Shown piece after piece: positions 52,131 to 60,272 of a stretch of DNA of 64,000 nucleotides. Source of the DNA: Fibrobacter sp. UBA4309 (GTDB taxonomy: Bacteria > Fibrobacterota > Fibrobacteria > Fibrobacterales > Fibrobacteraceae); NCBI RefSeq assembly GCF_002395745.1, contig NZ_DGUN01000051.1, positions 131,454-195,453 of the forward strand, in the 5' to 3' direction. A program made the translations under genes and the position numbers. Numbering within the stretch: the stretch's first letter is position 1; every line of letters starts with the position of its first letter. The notes beneath the pieces are model-generated. The model searched no databases, was not told where the DNA came from, and worked only from the letters and a program-made list of their open reading frames with translations.

Positions 52131-52161
52131 TGGGAGGCGGGGGCGGGACGTTTATCGCGGG

Positions 52162-52809
52162 TTAAAGGTTGTCCAGGACCCGTTCCTTGAGCGCGGCCAT
52201 GGCTTCGGGGATGCGCCAGGTAGAGGTATCGCGGTCGGTCGCGATATTGCTTACGGCGCGGAACTGGTAGGCGGAAACGCCGAAACGCTTGCAGACGGCA
52301 AAGCAGGCTGCTCCTTCCATGGTCTCGACATCGGCGTGGAACAGGGCGCTACGGCGGAGAGCCAAGTATTTTGTTCCCGTGCAGCAATTCACCGTGACTC
52401 CCACGGCCGAACGGATCGATGCCATCGGAAGCGTCAGGAACCGCGGGGACTCCCCCTTGTAAAAGCAATCTTCACCGGTCACTTCGCCCCACGAAGAAAA
52501 ATGTCCGTCGCTAGTCTGCACGCCCATATCGCCAATGACATCGCTATCGACACGCACCACGTCGCCAATTTCCAGATTCGCATTCGGGTAAGCCCCGCAA
52601 ATTCCCACCTGGATTACACGCTCGTACTTGCAACAAGAAAGAACATAGGCCAGGTTCGTCGAGAAGTCCAACGCGCCAACGCCGCAAACGGCCACATCGA
52701 ACTTGATGCCGACAGCGACAGGGGTAGAGGCGGCCACGACCGCCGATATTTGCGGATAAACTAAGTTAAATTCCTGGCGAGACGCGAAGGCGACAAGTGT
52801 TTTATTCAA
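52162..52809 (-). CDS. mqnB: Futalosine hydrolase MqnB
   Basis: A 215-residue nucleoside-phosphorylase-fold protein: VAFASRQEFNLV at the N-terminus, VCGVGALDFSTNLAYVL, VIQVGICGAYP and the active-site region DVETMEGAACFAVCKRFG. It splits futalosine into dehypoxanthine futalosine and hypoxanthine in the menaquinone pathway. The start is a TTG at 52809 overlapping the pfkB end by eight bases, with GGTGG upstream; the longer frame from 52851 is inside pfkB and unlikely. An MTA/SAH nucleosidase is the alternative, but mqnD next door supports MqnB. Confidence 0.88.
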   Translation of the reverse strand: MNKTLVAFASRQEFNLVYPQISAVVAASTPVAVGIKFDVAVCGVGALDFSTNLAYVLSCCKYERVIQVGICGAYPNANLEIGDVVRVDSDVIGDMGVQTSDGHFSSWGEVTGEDCFYKGESPRFLTLPMASIRSAVGVTVNCCTGTKYLALRRSALFHADVETMEGAACFAVCKRFGVSAYQFRAVSNIATDRDTSTWRIPEAMAALKERVLDNL

Positions 52810-53758
52810 TTTTTTCCACCTGTGTTGCCAATTCCTTTTCCAGTTCGGCAACCCTTTCTAGACGCAGGTTCCACGGACGTTCCACTTCGCAGCGGGCAAC
52901 AGCGACAGATGTCGCCTTCACGAGCGACTCCTCGAAACCGAAACCTTCACCATCGGCATAGAGCCAGCCCGCGAAGAAGGAATCCCCTGCACCGATATCG
53001 TTCTGCACCGTAATCGTAGGCGGCTGCAACTGCACACCCTGGAACTTCTTTTCGACCAGGCGGAATGCGCGGACCGGGGACTCCTCGTCGGTCACGACAA
53101 GATTCTTGATGGGGAGGCGTTCCAGCACGGCAGTCGCGGTCATCTTCCAGAACTGCGGACTGGATGTCACCTGAGGGATGCCCAGGTTACTCAACAGCTT
53201 GCAATACTCGCGCAAGTTGACCTTCAACAGTTCGACTCCCTTTTCGAGCCAGGCACCGACATTCTCCACGGCATCCACGAAAACGCGCTTGCCCGCAAAG
53301 TCCACGGAATTGAGCAGGTCGATATTGAACCCTTGCGGGAACGATCCGCAAAGAGCCACGCGCTGGGTCGAATTCCAGTATTCGTTGAGCGTCTGGATAA
53401 AGTCCTGGTTCTCGTTTTCGGCAAGAATCGGGGACGGTTCGATCAGTTCAGTAGCGTCGCCACCGCAGACGATGGTCGTACAGATTCGGGTAGCTTCCTT
53501 GATCCACACGGGAGCCTGGTTCACGCCGCATGCGGACAGTTCGTCAAATATGCGGGAGCCGTGTTCGGAGCCCAGGAAATGCATGAGGAGCGGGTTGCCG
53601 CCCAGGAGCTGCAGCACGCGACCACAGTTGATTCCCTTTCCCGAGGCATATTCTTCGACCTTCGAGATACGGTGCACCTCGCCCGGCGTAAACTTGTCCA
53701 GAAAGAACAAGCGCTGCCAAGCGGGATTAAGACCGAGAATCAACGTTTCCTGAGGCAT
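52802..53758 (-). CDS. PfkB-family sugar kinase (1-phosphofructokinase/tagatose-6-P kinase type)
   Basis: A 318-residue ribokinase-fold protein: N-terminal LGLNPAWQR (the phosphofructokinase-1/LacC type start), GKGINCGRVLQLLGG (substrate loop), and NDIGAGDSFFAGWL with the catalytic Asp and anion hole (about residues 258-272). It phosphorylates a sugar phosphate with ATP. It is placed between tyrS and mqnB with an eight-base overlap into mqnB and only eight bases from tyrS, forming a tyrS-pfkB-mqnB-mqnD unit. No PTS genes are in view, so the substrate is open. Confidence 0.87.
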   Translation of the reverse strand: MPQETLILGLNPAWQRLFFLDKFTPGEVHRISKVEEYASGKGINCGRVLQLLGGNPLLMHFLGSEHGSRIFDELSACGVNQAPVWIKEATRICTTIVCGGDATELIEPSPILAENENQDFIQTLNEYWNSTQRVALCGSFPQGFNIDLLNSVDFAGKRVFVDAVENVGAWLEKGVELLKVNLREYCKLLSNLGIPQVTSSPQFWKMTATAVLERLPIKNLVVTDEESPVRAFRLVEKKFQGVQLQPPTITVQNDIGAGDSFFAGWLYADGEGFGFEESLVKATSVAVARCEVERPWNLRLERVAELEKELATQVEKIE

Positions 53759-53766
53759 AGGACCTC

Positions 53767-54984
53767 CTAGAAGTTCACCTTGTAGAACTTGCGCTTGCCC
53801 ACCTGGACCACCAGCTGGTCTGCGCCCTTGATTTCAATCTGGGACTGCGGATCGGCAAGCTTTTCGCCGCCAATCTTCACGCCGCCGTTCTGGACCATGC
53901 GGCGGGCTTCGCCCTTACTGGCGAAGGCCTTGATTTCCACAAGCAGGTCCAGGGCACCGTAGGTGCCGGCCGCCACGCTGCATTCGGCAGCATCGCTCGG
54001 GATGGCGTTACCGCTGTGAATCTCACGTTCCTTAGCAGCGGCGGCCTCGGCGGCTTCTGCGCCGTAGTACTGCGTCACGATATCGATGGCGAGACGGTGC
54101 TTGGCATCGTTCGGGTTCATCTTGCCAGCAGCAATGTCTGCCATCATCTGCTTGATTTCTTCGAGCGGGATGTTGGTGAGGAGCTCGAACCAGTTCTCGA
54201 CGATGCTGTCGGCGAGGCTGTAAATCTTGTGGTACATCACGTCGGCGGGCTCGTTCAGGCCCACGTAGTTGCCGATGGACTTGCTCATCTTGACCTTGCC
54301 GTCGGTACCGAGGAGGATCGGCATGAAGAGGCCGATCTGCGGTTCCATGCCTTCGAAAAGCTGCAAGTCGCGACCGCGAAGCACGTTGAACTTCTGGTCG
54401 GTGCCACCGAGTTCCACGTCACTCTTGATGGCCACGGAATCGTAGCCCTGCATCATCGGGTACATGAACTCGTGCAGGCTGATGGGCGTATTTGCGGTGT
54501 AACGGTTGTGGAAGTCTTCGCGTTCGAGCATCTGGGCTACAGTGAACTGGCCCATGAGTTCGGTTACCTTGCTGAACGGGAGCTTACTGAACCATTCGCC
54601 GTTGTAGTGGATTTCCACCTGGTCGCGGCGGACGACCTTGAAGAACTGCTCCTGGTATTCCTTCGCGTTCTCGAGCACCTGTTCGTGGGTGAGACGCGGG
54701 CGTGCCTTGTTGCGGCCGCTGGGGTCACCAATCTGGGCAGTGTAGTCACCCACGATGAGCACGACAGTGTGACCCAAATCCTGGAACTGGCGGAGCTTGC
54801 GCATCACCACCGTATGGCCGAAGTGCACGTCCGGGGCAGTCGGGTCCACGCCCATCTTGATACGGAGTGGCACTCCGGTATCGTAGGACTTCTGGAGTTT
54901 CTTTTCGAGTTCTTCCTGCGGCACGACATCGATAACGCCGCGCATCAAAATATCAAGCTGTTCCTTAACGGGACGAAATTGCAT
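53767..54984 (-). CDS. tyrS: Tyrosyl-tRNA synthetase
   Basis: A 405-residue class I synthetase: MGVDPTAPDVHFGHTVVM with the HIGH-equivalent HFGH, GGTDQKFN for tyrosine binding, KMSKS at 232-236, and a C-terminal S4 RNA-binding domain (KGEARRMVQNGGVKIGG). It charges tRNA-Tyr. It is the first gene of a probable operon with pfkB, mqnB and mqnD. The leader contains heptamer repeats and a long hairpin. Confidence 0.97.
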   Translation of the reverse strand: MQFRPVKEQLDILMRGVIDVVPQEELEKKLQKSYDTGVPLRIKMGVDPTAPDVHFGHTVVMRKLRQFQDLGHTVVLIVGDYTAQIGDPSGRNKARPRLTHEQVLENAKEYQEQFFKVVRRDQVEIHYNGEWFSKLPFSKVTELMGQFTVAQMLEREDFHNRYTANTPISLHEFMYPMMQGYDSVAIKSDVELGGTDQKFNVLRGRDLQLFEGMEPQIGLFMPILLGTDGKVKMSKSIGNYVGLNEPADVMYHKIYSLADSIVENWFELLTNIPLEEIKQMMADIAAGKMNPNDAKHRLAIDIVTQYYGAEAAEAAAAKEREIHSGNAIPSDAAECSVAAGTYGALDLLVEIKAFASKGEARRMVQNGGVKIGGEKLADPQSQIEIKGADQLVVQVGKRKFYKVNF

Positions 54985-54997
54985 AATTTTCTCAGTT

Positions 54998-55053
54998 GTT
55001 AGAGGTTAGTGATTAGTGGTCAGGGAAATTACAAGTTTTAACCGCTAATCACT
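54998..55053. repeat. Heptamer repeats and 13-base hairpin in the tyrS leader
   Basis: GTTAGAG, GTTAGTG, ATTAGTG and GTCAGGG are four degenerate 7-base units (54998-55025). AGTGATTAGTGGT (55008-55020) also pairs with ACCGCTAATCACT (55041-55053) over 13 positions with one G-T, around a 20-base loop. Confidence 0.8.
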
Positions 55054-55090
55054 GAAAGCCCATGTAGAAGGAATGGATTATCATACGGGG

Positions 55091-55098
55091 TAAATATA
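55091..55098 (-). promoter_or_regulatory. -10 element of the tyrS operon
   Basis: TATATTTA on the reverse strand, about 107 bases before the tyrS start and just upstream of the leader hairpin. Confidence 0.5.
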
Positions 55099-55119
55099 GA
55101 AATTAACGTCGCCATATTT

Positions 55120-55127
55120 TATATTTA
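55120..55127 (+). promoter_or_regulatory. -10 element of the 55151 gene
   Basis: TATATTTA, 23 bases before the ATG at 55151. A strong AAGGAGG ribosome site lies between. Confidence 0.55.
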
Positions 55128-55150
55128 ATTATCCAATTAAGGAGGCTTAC

Positions 55151-55777
55151 ATGAAAAAACTGCTTTTTTTCGCAATTACGATGATTTCATTTGCTTTTGC
55201 ACAATCGGAATCCTTCACCCACGACGGTTTCTTCCTTAATATTTCCATAGGTTTCGGTCCCCAAAGCATTGACTTTGCTTATGACTCCGACCTGTACAAC
55301 GAAGACGACCAAAAAATTCGCGAATTCAACCTGAGCGGCCTCGCCACGGATCTGGATATCAAGATCGGCGGAAGAATAGCCAACAACCTTTTGCTTCATT
55401 TAACACTTGCCGGCGTCACCAGTACTGAACACACCGATGTCGGAGAAGAAGACGACATAACGGCAAACCTTTCCATATTCGGTTTAGGAACCACCTACTA
55501 CTTTTCGAACAATTCCTTTGCCACAGCCTCTTTTGGCATGAGCGAATTCCATATCGGCTCAGACGTCGCCACCTTCACCGCTAGCGCAAACGACATTATG
55601 GGAAATCTCGTCAGCGGGCTTGCCATTCAAGCTGGCGCCGGCAAGGAATGGTGGGTCAGCGACAACTGGGGGCTCGGTGTATCGGTAGCACTGCTCTACG
55701 GTTTCGATTTCGGGGAATTCGATTATAGAGACGCATCGACCTCTATTACGATACGTTTTTCCGCAACCTACAACTAG
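55151..55777 (+). CDS. Small outer-membrane beta-barrel protein
   Basis: A 208-residue protein with a signal peptide (KKLLFFAITMISFAFAQ) and about eight amphipathic beta strands (FFLNISIGFGPQ, LLLHLTLAGV, SITIRFSATYN), like an OmpW/OmpX-sized barrel. The frame starts at ATG 55151 after AAGGAGG. It is divergent from tyrS and convergent with the lipoprotein gene at 55798. Its function is unknown. Confidence 0.82.
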   Translation: MKKLLFFAITMISFAFAQSESFTHDGFFLNISIGFGPQSIDFAYDSDLYNEDDQKIREFNLSGLATDLDIKIGGRIANNLLLHLTLAGVTSTEHTDVGEEDDITANLSIFGLGTTYYFSNNSFATASFGMSEFHIGSDVATFTASANDIMGNLVSGLAIQAGAGKEWWVSDNWGLGVSVALLYGFDFGEFDYRDASTSITIRFSATYN

Positions 55778-55797
55778 CTTTGGGTAGCGGGTCAGAT

Positions 55798-57000
55798 CTA
55801 TTCCACAATGCGAAGGATAACATATTTACCACTATAGAGACCTCCAAATCGCTCTCCCCGGAGGGCATAGAAGTTTCCTTTTGAATCCGCAATCACGCTA
55901 ACATAGTCTTCTTTTGACCCGCAAGTTTCCTGGAGTTTGAAATCCCTTCCGTTCTTGGAGGCATAAACATGCCCATAGGCGCCAACCACAACCAAAACTC
56001 CATTGGACACCGCCATGGAACCGTATATCACTTCATTGCTCTTTAAACTTGTTTGAGTCCAGTTCCTTAAATCCTTGGAATAATAAAGGTATCCTGAACC
56101 GCCCCATCCCACATTCGATACGTACACATCCCCAATATGCGCAAGAGACCACCCTACATTTTCCATCATGTAAGTCGTATCCCAAGTAACCATATCCCTA
56201 GAATGAAGAAGCGCAGTTCTCCAACTCACATCAACCGTTTCACCAGCATTATTCCGAATAGGATTCCAGTAGCCAACTAGAACAAAATGGGCCGAATCAT
56301 TAGAAATCGCATCATTAATTGAGTGTATCCCATCCGCAAAATCAAAAGCAATCGGATTCCAAACAGATGCATCCTCGGAATAATAGAGTTTGTCATTTTC
56401 ACTCTTGTAGAAATACTTATCATCACAGGTTAAAAATATTTCACCATGAACGGAATCGCATACCCAATTCCTAGCATCGTACGAATGACAGATTTCGCGA
56501 TTCGAATCGTCACCACTCCCATCGGAACGAACTAGCGCTAGTTTGTTGCCTACAATGCAAAGTTTGTTACCTTCCTGCTTGTACCAATAATGTTCAAAGG
56601 CAGAATACTTTTGCCACAAAGACGACCCGTTCTTTTTGACATAAAAAGTATCTATAGCGGGATCATCTTCATGACCATAAAACCCTCGCATATTGTAATG
56701 ACGGGGTATGGCAATCAAGTCATCGCCATAAAATCCAAAACTCTTGATAAAATACGAAGTATCCGGCTTAGGTGAAAATTCAAATTGCAGACCTTCTACC
56801 AATTCACAAGAGAGCGTAGGCGGTTCAACATATTCCACAACAGTGTCTACGACAGCGCCAGAAGAAAGTTCTTCCGAAGAAGACGAATCCCCGGCATCGG
56901 GGCCATTGACTTTAGAGCTACTGGAAGAATCGCCAGAACAGCTACAAACAAAAACCGATACGATCAAAAACAAAAAAATCTTATAGAAAAATCTCATCAT
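55798..57000 (-). CDS. Serine-rich-linker lipoprotein with BNR-like propeller repeats
   Basis: A 400-residue predicted lipoprotein: hydrophobic signal, lipobox VCSC (C21), then two Ser runs (GDSSSSSK, DSSSSEELSSG). The rest (about 65-400) contains repeated YYSxDxxxW / YASKNGRDF motifs (sialidase/BNR type, probably a beta-propeller). Such repeats can bind or cut glycans, but no catalytic residues are evident. Either ATG 57000 or 56997 may be the start. It is more AT-rich than its neighbours. Confidence 0.8.
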   Translation of the reverse strand: MMRFFYKIFLFLIVSVFVCSCSGDSSSSSKVNGPDAGDSSSSEELSSGAVVDTVVEYVEPPTLSCELVEGLQFEFSPKPDTSYFIKSFGFYGDDLIAIPRHYNMRGFYGHEDDPAIDTFYVKKNGSSLWQKYSAFEHYWYKQEGNKLCIVGNKLALVRSDGSGDDSNREICHSYDARNWVCDSVHGEIFLTCDDKYFYKSENDKLYYSEDASVWNPIAFDFADGIHSINDAISNDSAHFVLVGYWNPIRNNAGETVDVSWRTALLHSRDMVTWDTTYMMENVGWSLAHIGDVYVSNVGWGGSGYLYYSKDLRNWTQTSLKSNEVIYGSMAVSNGVLVVVGAYGHVYASKNGRDFKLQETCGSKEDYVSVIADSKGNFYALRGERFGGLYSGKYVILRIVE

Positions 57001-57028
57001 GAGTCCCTTTATTTTGTGCCAAAGATAA

Positions 57029-58558
57029 TTATTTCGTAAAGGAACCCAGATCTATACCGAGTTGGTTTATCTTGTAAGTAAGAATCCTGGGTGTCGTGGA
57101 GAGGCTTCGCGCCGCTGCGGCAATCTTACCCTTGCTGCTCTTGAGCGCATCACAGATAATATCCTTTTCGTAGGCTTCGACCATCCGTTTCAAGTTGCCC
57201 GATACTGGCGTGCCACTTGTTTCGGCCGTCTGGAGCGTGGTCGGGAAATGGTGCGGGTAGATGACGTCTTCGTCGGCAACGAGGACGGCGCGCTCAATTC
57301 CGTTTTCGAGTTCGCGCACGTTTCCGGGCCACGGGTAACTCATGAGCATGTTGATGGTCGTGCGTGCGAGGCGGCGCACGTTCTTGCCCACGATGCGGCA
57401 GTAATGTTCCACAAAGTGGTCTGCCAACAGCACGATGTCTGTCTTGCGGTTCCTGAGCGGCGGCACGTAAATCGGGAAGATGTGCAGCTGGTAATAGAGG
57501 TCTTCGCGGAACGTGCCTTCTTCCACCATCTGCTGCAGGTTCTTGGTGGTGGCCGCAATCACGCGGACGTTCACCTTTTTAGCGATGCGGGCACCGATGC
57601 GTTCTACTTCGCCGTGCTGCAACAGCCGCAAGAGCTTTACCTGAAGGTTCGGCGAAAGTTCGCCCACTTCGTCTAAAAACAGCGTGCCGCCTTCGGCCTG
57701 TTCTACGCGGCCGGGAGTCTCGGCAAACACGCCGACGAGGGCACCACGCACGCTGCCGAACAGTTCACGGTCCAATACCGATTCCGGCATGGAGGCGCAA
57801 TGGACGCGGACGAACGGGCCCATGTTGCGGTCGGAACGGTAATGGATGGCTTCGGCCACGAGGCCCTTGCCCGTACCCACCTCGCCCACGATGAGCGCGG
57901 GGAGCGGACTGCGGGAAACCTGGTCAATCTGCGCGTACACGCGCTGCATCTCGCTCGAACGCCCGATGATGTTGTCGGGCTGGAAGCGGTCCTTGAGTTC
58001 GAGCGTCAAGCGTTCGTTTTCGGCCTTCAGGAGTTCATTTTCTTCGCGGGCTTCGCGACGGAGCTTCACGGCTGCCGCAAGCATCTGCGCGATGATTTCC
58101 AGCAGACGCAACTTTTCGGGAAGTTCGTCTTCTACCGGGTTCTGCACGTCGGCACTGAAGGCGCCAATCACCTGGTGCTCCATAATCACGGGAACGCAGA
58201 GGAACGCCTTGTCTTCCGTCTTGCCGCGGCCCGTACGGTCGAGGAAGTCCGGATCCTTCGCGACCGAGGGAATGATAATCGGCTTGCCCGTTTCCACGAC
58301 GCGGCCGGTAATGCCCTCGCCCACCTTGTAGCGGCCCTTGCGCGCCTGGCGGCTGCTCAAACCTTCCGCAATTTCGATGGAAATTTCGCCGGTGTGGCGG
58401 TTGTACAGCGTAAGCGTCGCATGCTCCACGCCCATCGTTGATTCCACCACTTCCAAAATCGGGTGCGCGACGCTCTCGAAATCGAGCGTCTGGTTCAGGA
58501 TGGAACTGATCTTGTAGAGCAGCTCCAGTTCCTGGATTTTGGATTGCGACGTGGGCAT
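57029..58558 (-). CDS. NifA-like sigma-54-type activator with GAF domain and aberrant GAFTGA loop
   Basis: A 509-residue regulator: GAF domain (about 22-168), helical linker, AAA+ domain (about 197-430) with Walker A GEVGTGKG (225-232) and Walker B GGTLFLDEVGE, and a Fis-type HTH at the C-terminus (GKIAAAARSLSTTPRILTYKINQLGI). The sigma-54 contact loop, normally GAFTGA, reads GALVGV at 272-277. The AAA+ core and R-finger regions otherwise look intact. It may therefore be a sigma-54-independent relative or an unusual activator. Its targets and ligand are unknown. The PLD gene ends nine bases upstream, suggesting co-transcription. Confidence 0.9.
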   Translation of the reverse strand: MPTSQSKIQELELLYKISSILNQTLDFESVAHPILEVVESTMGVEHATLTLYNRHTGEISIEIAEGLSSRQARKGRYKVGEGITGRVVETGKPIIIPSVAKDPDFLDRTGRGKTEDKAFLCVPVIMEHQVIGAFSADVQNPVEDELPEKLRLLEIIAQMLAAAVKLRREAREENELLKAENERLTLELKDRFQPDNIIGRSSEMQRVYAQIDQVSRSPLPALIVGEVGTGKGLVAEAIHYRSDRNMGPFVRVHCASMPESVLDRELFGSVRGALVGVFAETPGRVEQAEGGTLFLDEVGELSPNLQVKLLRLLQHGEVERIGARIAKKVNVRVIAATTKNLQQMVEEGTFREDLYYQLHIFPIYVPPLRNRKTDIVLLADHFVEHYCRIVGKNVRRLARTTINMLMSYPWPGNVRELENGIERAVLVADEDVIYPHHFPTTLQTAETSGTPVSGNLKRMVEAYEKDIICDALKSSKGKIAAAARSLSTTPRILTYKINQLGIDLGSFTK

Positions 58559-58567
58559 ATATGAAAT

Positions 58568-59089
58568 TTACTTAATCCGGTCGCCGCAGAATTCCTGGCG
58601 GCCACAGTTTTTGCAGTGCGAGCCCATCCAGAGCGTGTCGAACTGTTCAATAGCGGGCTGTACAAGCTCAGGGTCGTTGGTGAGGATACCCGCCTCGAAG
58701 TTGCGGCGCAAGCTGCTCTTCATGCCGATGCCCGCACCCGTCAAGTTCGCGGAGCCGATGTAGGCGGTCTCCAAGTCGAAAATCATCATCTTGAAATGCA
58801 CCCGCGGGCACATGACGCGCTCGAGGTCGGTCGCCAAAATCTTGAAACGGTCAAAGTCCTCGCGAAAGTTCGGGCCCGGCTCCTTCGCATGAATAAGCCG
58901 CACGCCAACGCCGCGCTTCAGGAGTGCGGCCAGTTGCCCGAGCAGTGGCATCGATTCGCCGTCCTGCTTTACATAGACATCCTTGATGTCGGCAGTGCCG
59001 ATCCACAACGTCTCACGGACTTTCGCAATCCGCGCGATGACCTCGGAATAATGTTCCTCGTTCTGGATGTACTTGGTGAATGTGGGCAC
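58568..59089 (-). CDS. Phospholipase-D-like single-HKD protein with C-terminal Cys cluster, GTG start
   Basis: A 173-residue protein with one complete HKD motif (H98-x-K100-x4-D105, then GSAN), so it should act as a dimer like Nuc or BfiL-type nucleases. The C-terminal tail has HCKNCGRQEFC, a possible zinc or Fe-S site. The GTG at 59089 is chosen because the frame further upstream is repeat sequence (59100-59250) and because a TATATTTA element lies five bases before it. It precedes the NifA-like gene. Substrate (DNA, phospholipid or other) is unknown. Confidence 0.82.
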   Translation of the reverse strand: MPTFTKYIQNEEHYSEVIARIAKVRETLWIGTADIKDVYVKQDGESMPLLGQLAALLKRGVGVRLIHAKEPGPNFREDFDRFKILATDLERVMCPRVHFKMMIFDLETAYIGSANLTGAGIGMKSSLRRNFEAGILTNDPELVQPAIEQFDTLWMGSHCKNCGRQEFCGDRIK

Positions 59090-59094
59090 GGGAG

Positions 59095-59102
59095 TAAATA
59101 TA
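59095..59102 (-). promoter_or_regulatory. -10 element 5 bases before the PLD gene
   Basis: TATATTTA on the reverse strand, then CTCCC and the GTG start. No ribosome site is present. Confidence 0.45.
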
Positions 59103-59123
59103 AAGAAAATTTGAAAAAAAGAG

Positions 59124-59252
59124 ATGCCCGGTCGAGCCGGGCATGACAAAGCTGGTCTGAATGGGGCATGTCCCAACCTCTTCGGCTCGGTCATATCCAT
59201 ACAAGTATGGCTGCGACGCTCGCCTTTTGAGGTTGTCTTCGGGCTTACGCCC
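59124..59252. repeat. Composite palindromic intergenic element (REP-like)
   Basis: Contains four inverted repeats: ATGCCCGG/CCGGGCAT (59124-59144), CAACCTC/GAGGTTG (59174-59180 with 59229-59235) enclosing CCATAC/GTATGG (59197-59210), and GGGC/GCCC (59241-59252). No gene covers it. It looks like a mobile palindromic repeat family. Confidence 0.65.
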
Positions 59253-59270
59253 TCAGGATGACCTTACTCA

Positions 59271-59741
59271 TTACTTCAACGCTTCCTGAACCAGGGCGCT
59301 GGCGCGCTTGGCGTCGAAACGGCCCTTGACCTTCGGGGAAAGTTCCTTCATGATCTTGCCCATGTCCTTGGGGGTAGAAGCGCCGGTCGCGGCCTTGATT
59401 TCGGCAATGAGGGCCTTGACCTCTTCTTCGGTCATCTCGGCGGGCATGTACTTGCGGTACAGGGCGATGCAGGCTTCTTCGGCCGGAATCTTGTCCAAGA
59501 ATCCACCCTTCTTGAGGATGTCAATGGCTTCCTGCTTCTGCTTCACGCTGCGGGCAAGGACGTCCACACACATTTCGTCGGTAATACTGTCGGCAATCTG
59601 AGCCGGGGTGGCGCCAGACTTCATAGCCTCGTTCTTGATGTCGGAATGGAGGGTACGGAGCGTACCGAGGGTCTCGGTGTCGTGCGCCTTCATGGCGGCC
59701 TTGATGTCATCGAGAATTCTTGTCAACAATGCACTTGCCAT
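59271..59741 (-). CDS. GatB/YqeY domain protein
   Basis: A 156-residue helical protein of the YqeY family (GTLRTLHSDIKNEAMKSG; YRKYMPAEMTEEEVKALI; DMGKIMKELSPKVKGRFD; ending in ASALVQEAL). It is related to the tRNA-binding tail of the GatB amidotransferase subunit; its cellular role is not established. It lies downstream of rpsU, a frequent neighbour of yqeY in bacteria. Confidence 0.95.
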   Translation of the reverse strand: MASALLTRILDDIKAAMKAHDTETLGTLRTLHSDIKNEAMKSGATPAQIADSITDEMCVDVLARSVKQKQEAIDILKKGGFLDKIPAEEACIALYRKYMPAEMTEEEVKALIAEIKAATGASTPKDMGKIMKELSPKVKGRFDAKRASALVQEALK

Positions 59742-59853
59742 AATTTGTTTCGCGAAATTGTCCCGCCTCGCGACTAGCGATATGGTTTATATACAAGGAA
59801 TGAGCCCTCGACCGACGGTCGACGACCCATTCAAGACCAATATACTAAAAAAA

Positions 59854-60063
59854 TTAGTAGAGACGCTTGCGGTTCTGGTCAGCGATTTCTTTCAGGCGCT
59901 TGCGACGGGCAGCGGTCTCGATGCGCTTCTTCTCTTCGGAAGGCTTTTCGAAACGCTGACGCTTCTTGACATCGGAAATGATGCCGTTCTTTTCGCAGGA
60001 CTTGGTGAAACGCTTGAGAGCGCGTTCAAAAGGTTCGTTGGACTTAACAATAACGCCGATCAC
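59854..60063 (-). CDS. rpsU: 30S ribosomal protein S21, GTG start
   Basis: A 69-residue basic protein: VIVKSNEPFERALKRFTKSCEKNGIISDVKKRQRFEKPSEEKKR is typical S21. It starts with GTG at 60063 behind an AAAGGA site five bases away. It binds the platform of the small subunit and helps mRNA selection. yqeY follows after 112 bases. Confidence 0.97.
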   Translation of the reverse strand: MIGVIVKSNEPFERALKRFTKSCEKNGIISDVKKRQRFEKPSEEKKRIETAARRKRLKEIADQNRKRLY

Positions 60064-60272
60064 GATTATCCTTTGGTTAAAAATTCAGTTTGGGTAGCCA
60101 AATATATTTAACTCCGGGGGATTCGTCAAGGGTGCAAAAGCCGCCAAAAAGCCGTTTTTGGCACAATTTTTTTCACTTTTTTCTTTTATAACTTGCGATT
60201 ACTCAAAGAGTTATATATATTTTACATATAAAAATCCCATTTTTGGAGTTTAACGACAACCTGGAGATATTA

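Noticed and set aside
59090..59204. Upstream extension of the PLD gene to 59200
   Set aside because: The extension reads through the palindromic repeat element and gives Pro/Cys-rich sequence without similarity to PLD proteins; the GTG at 59089 is more sensible.
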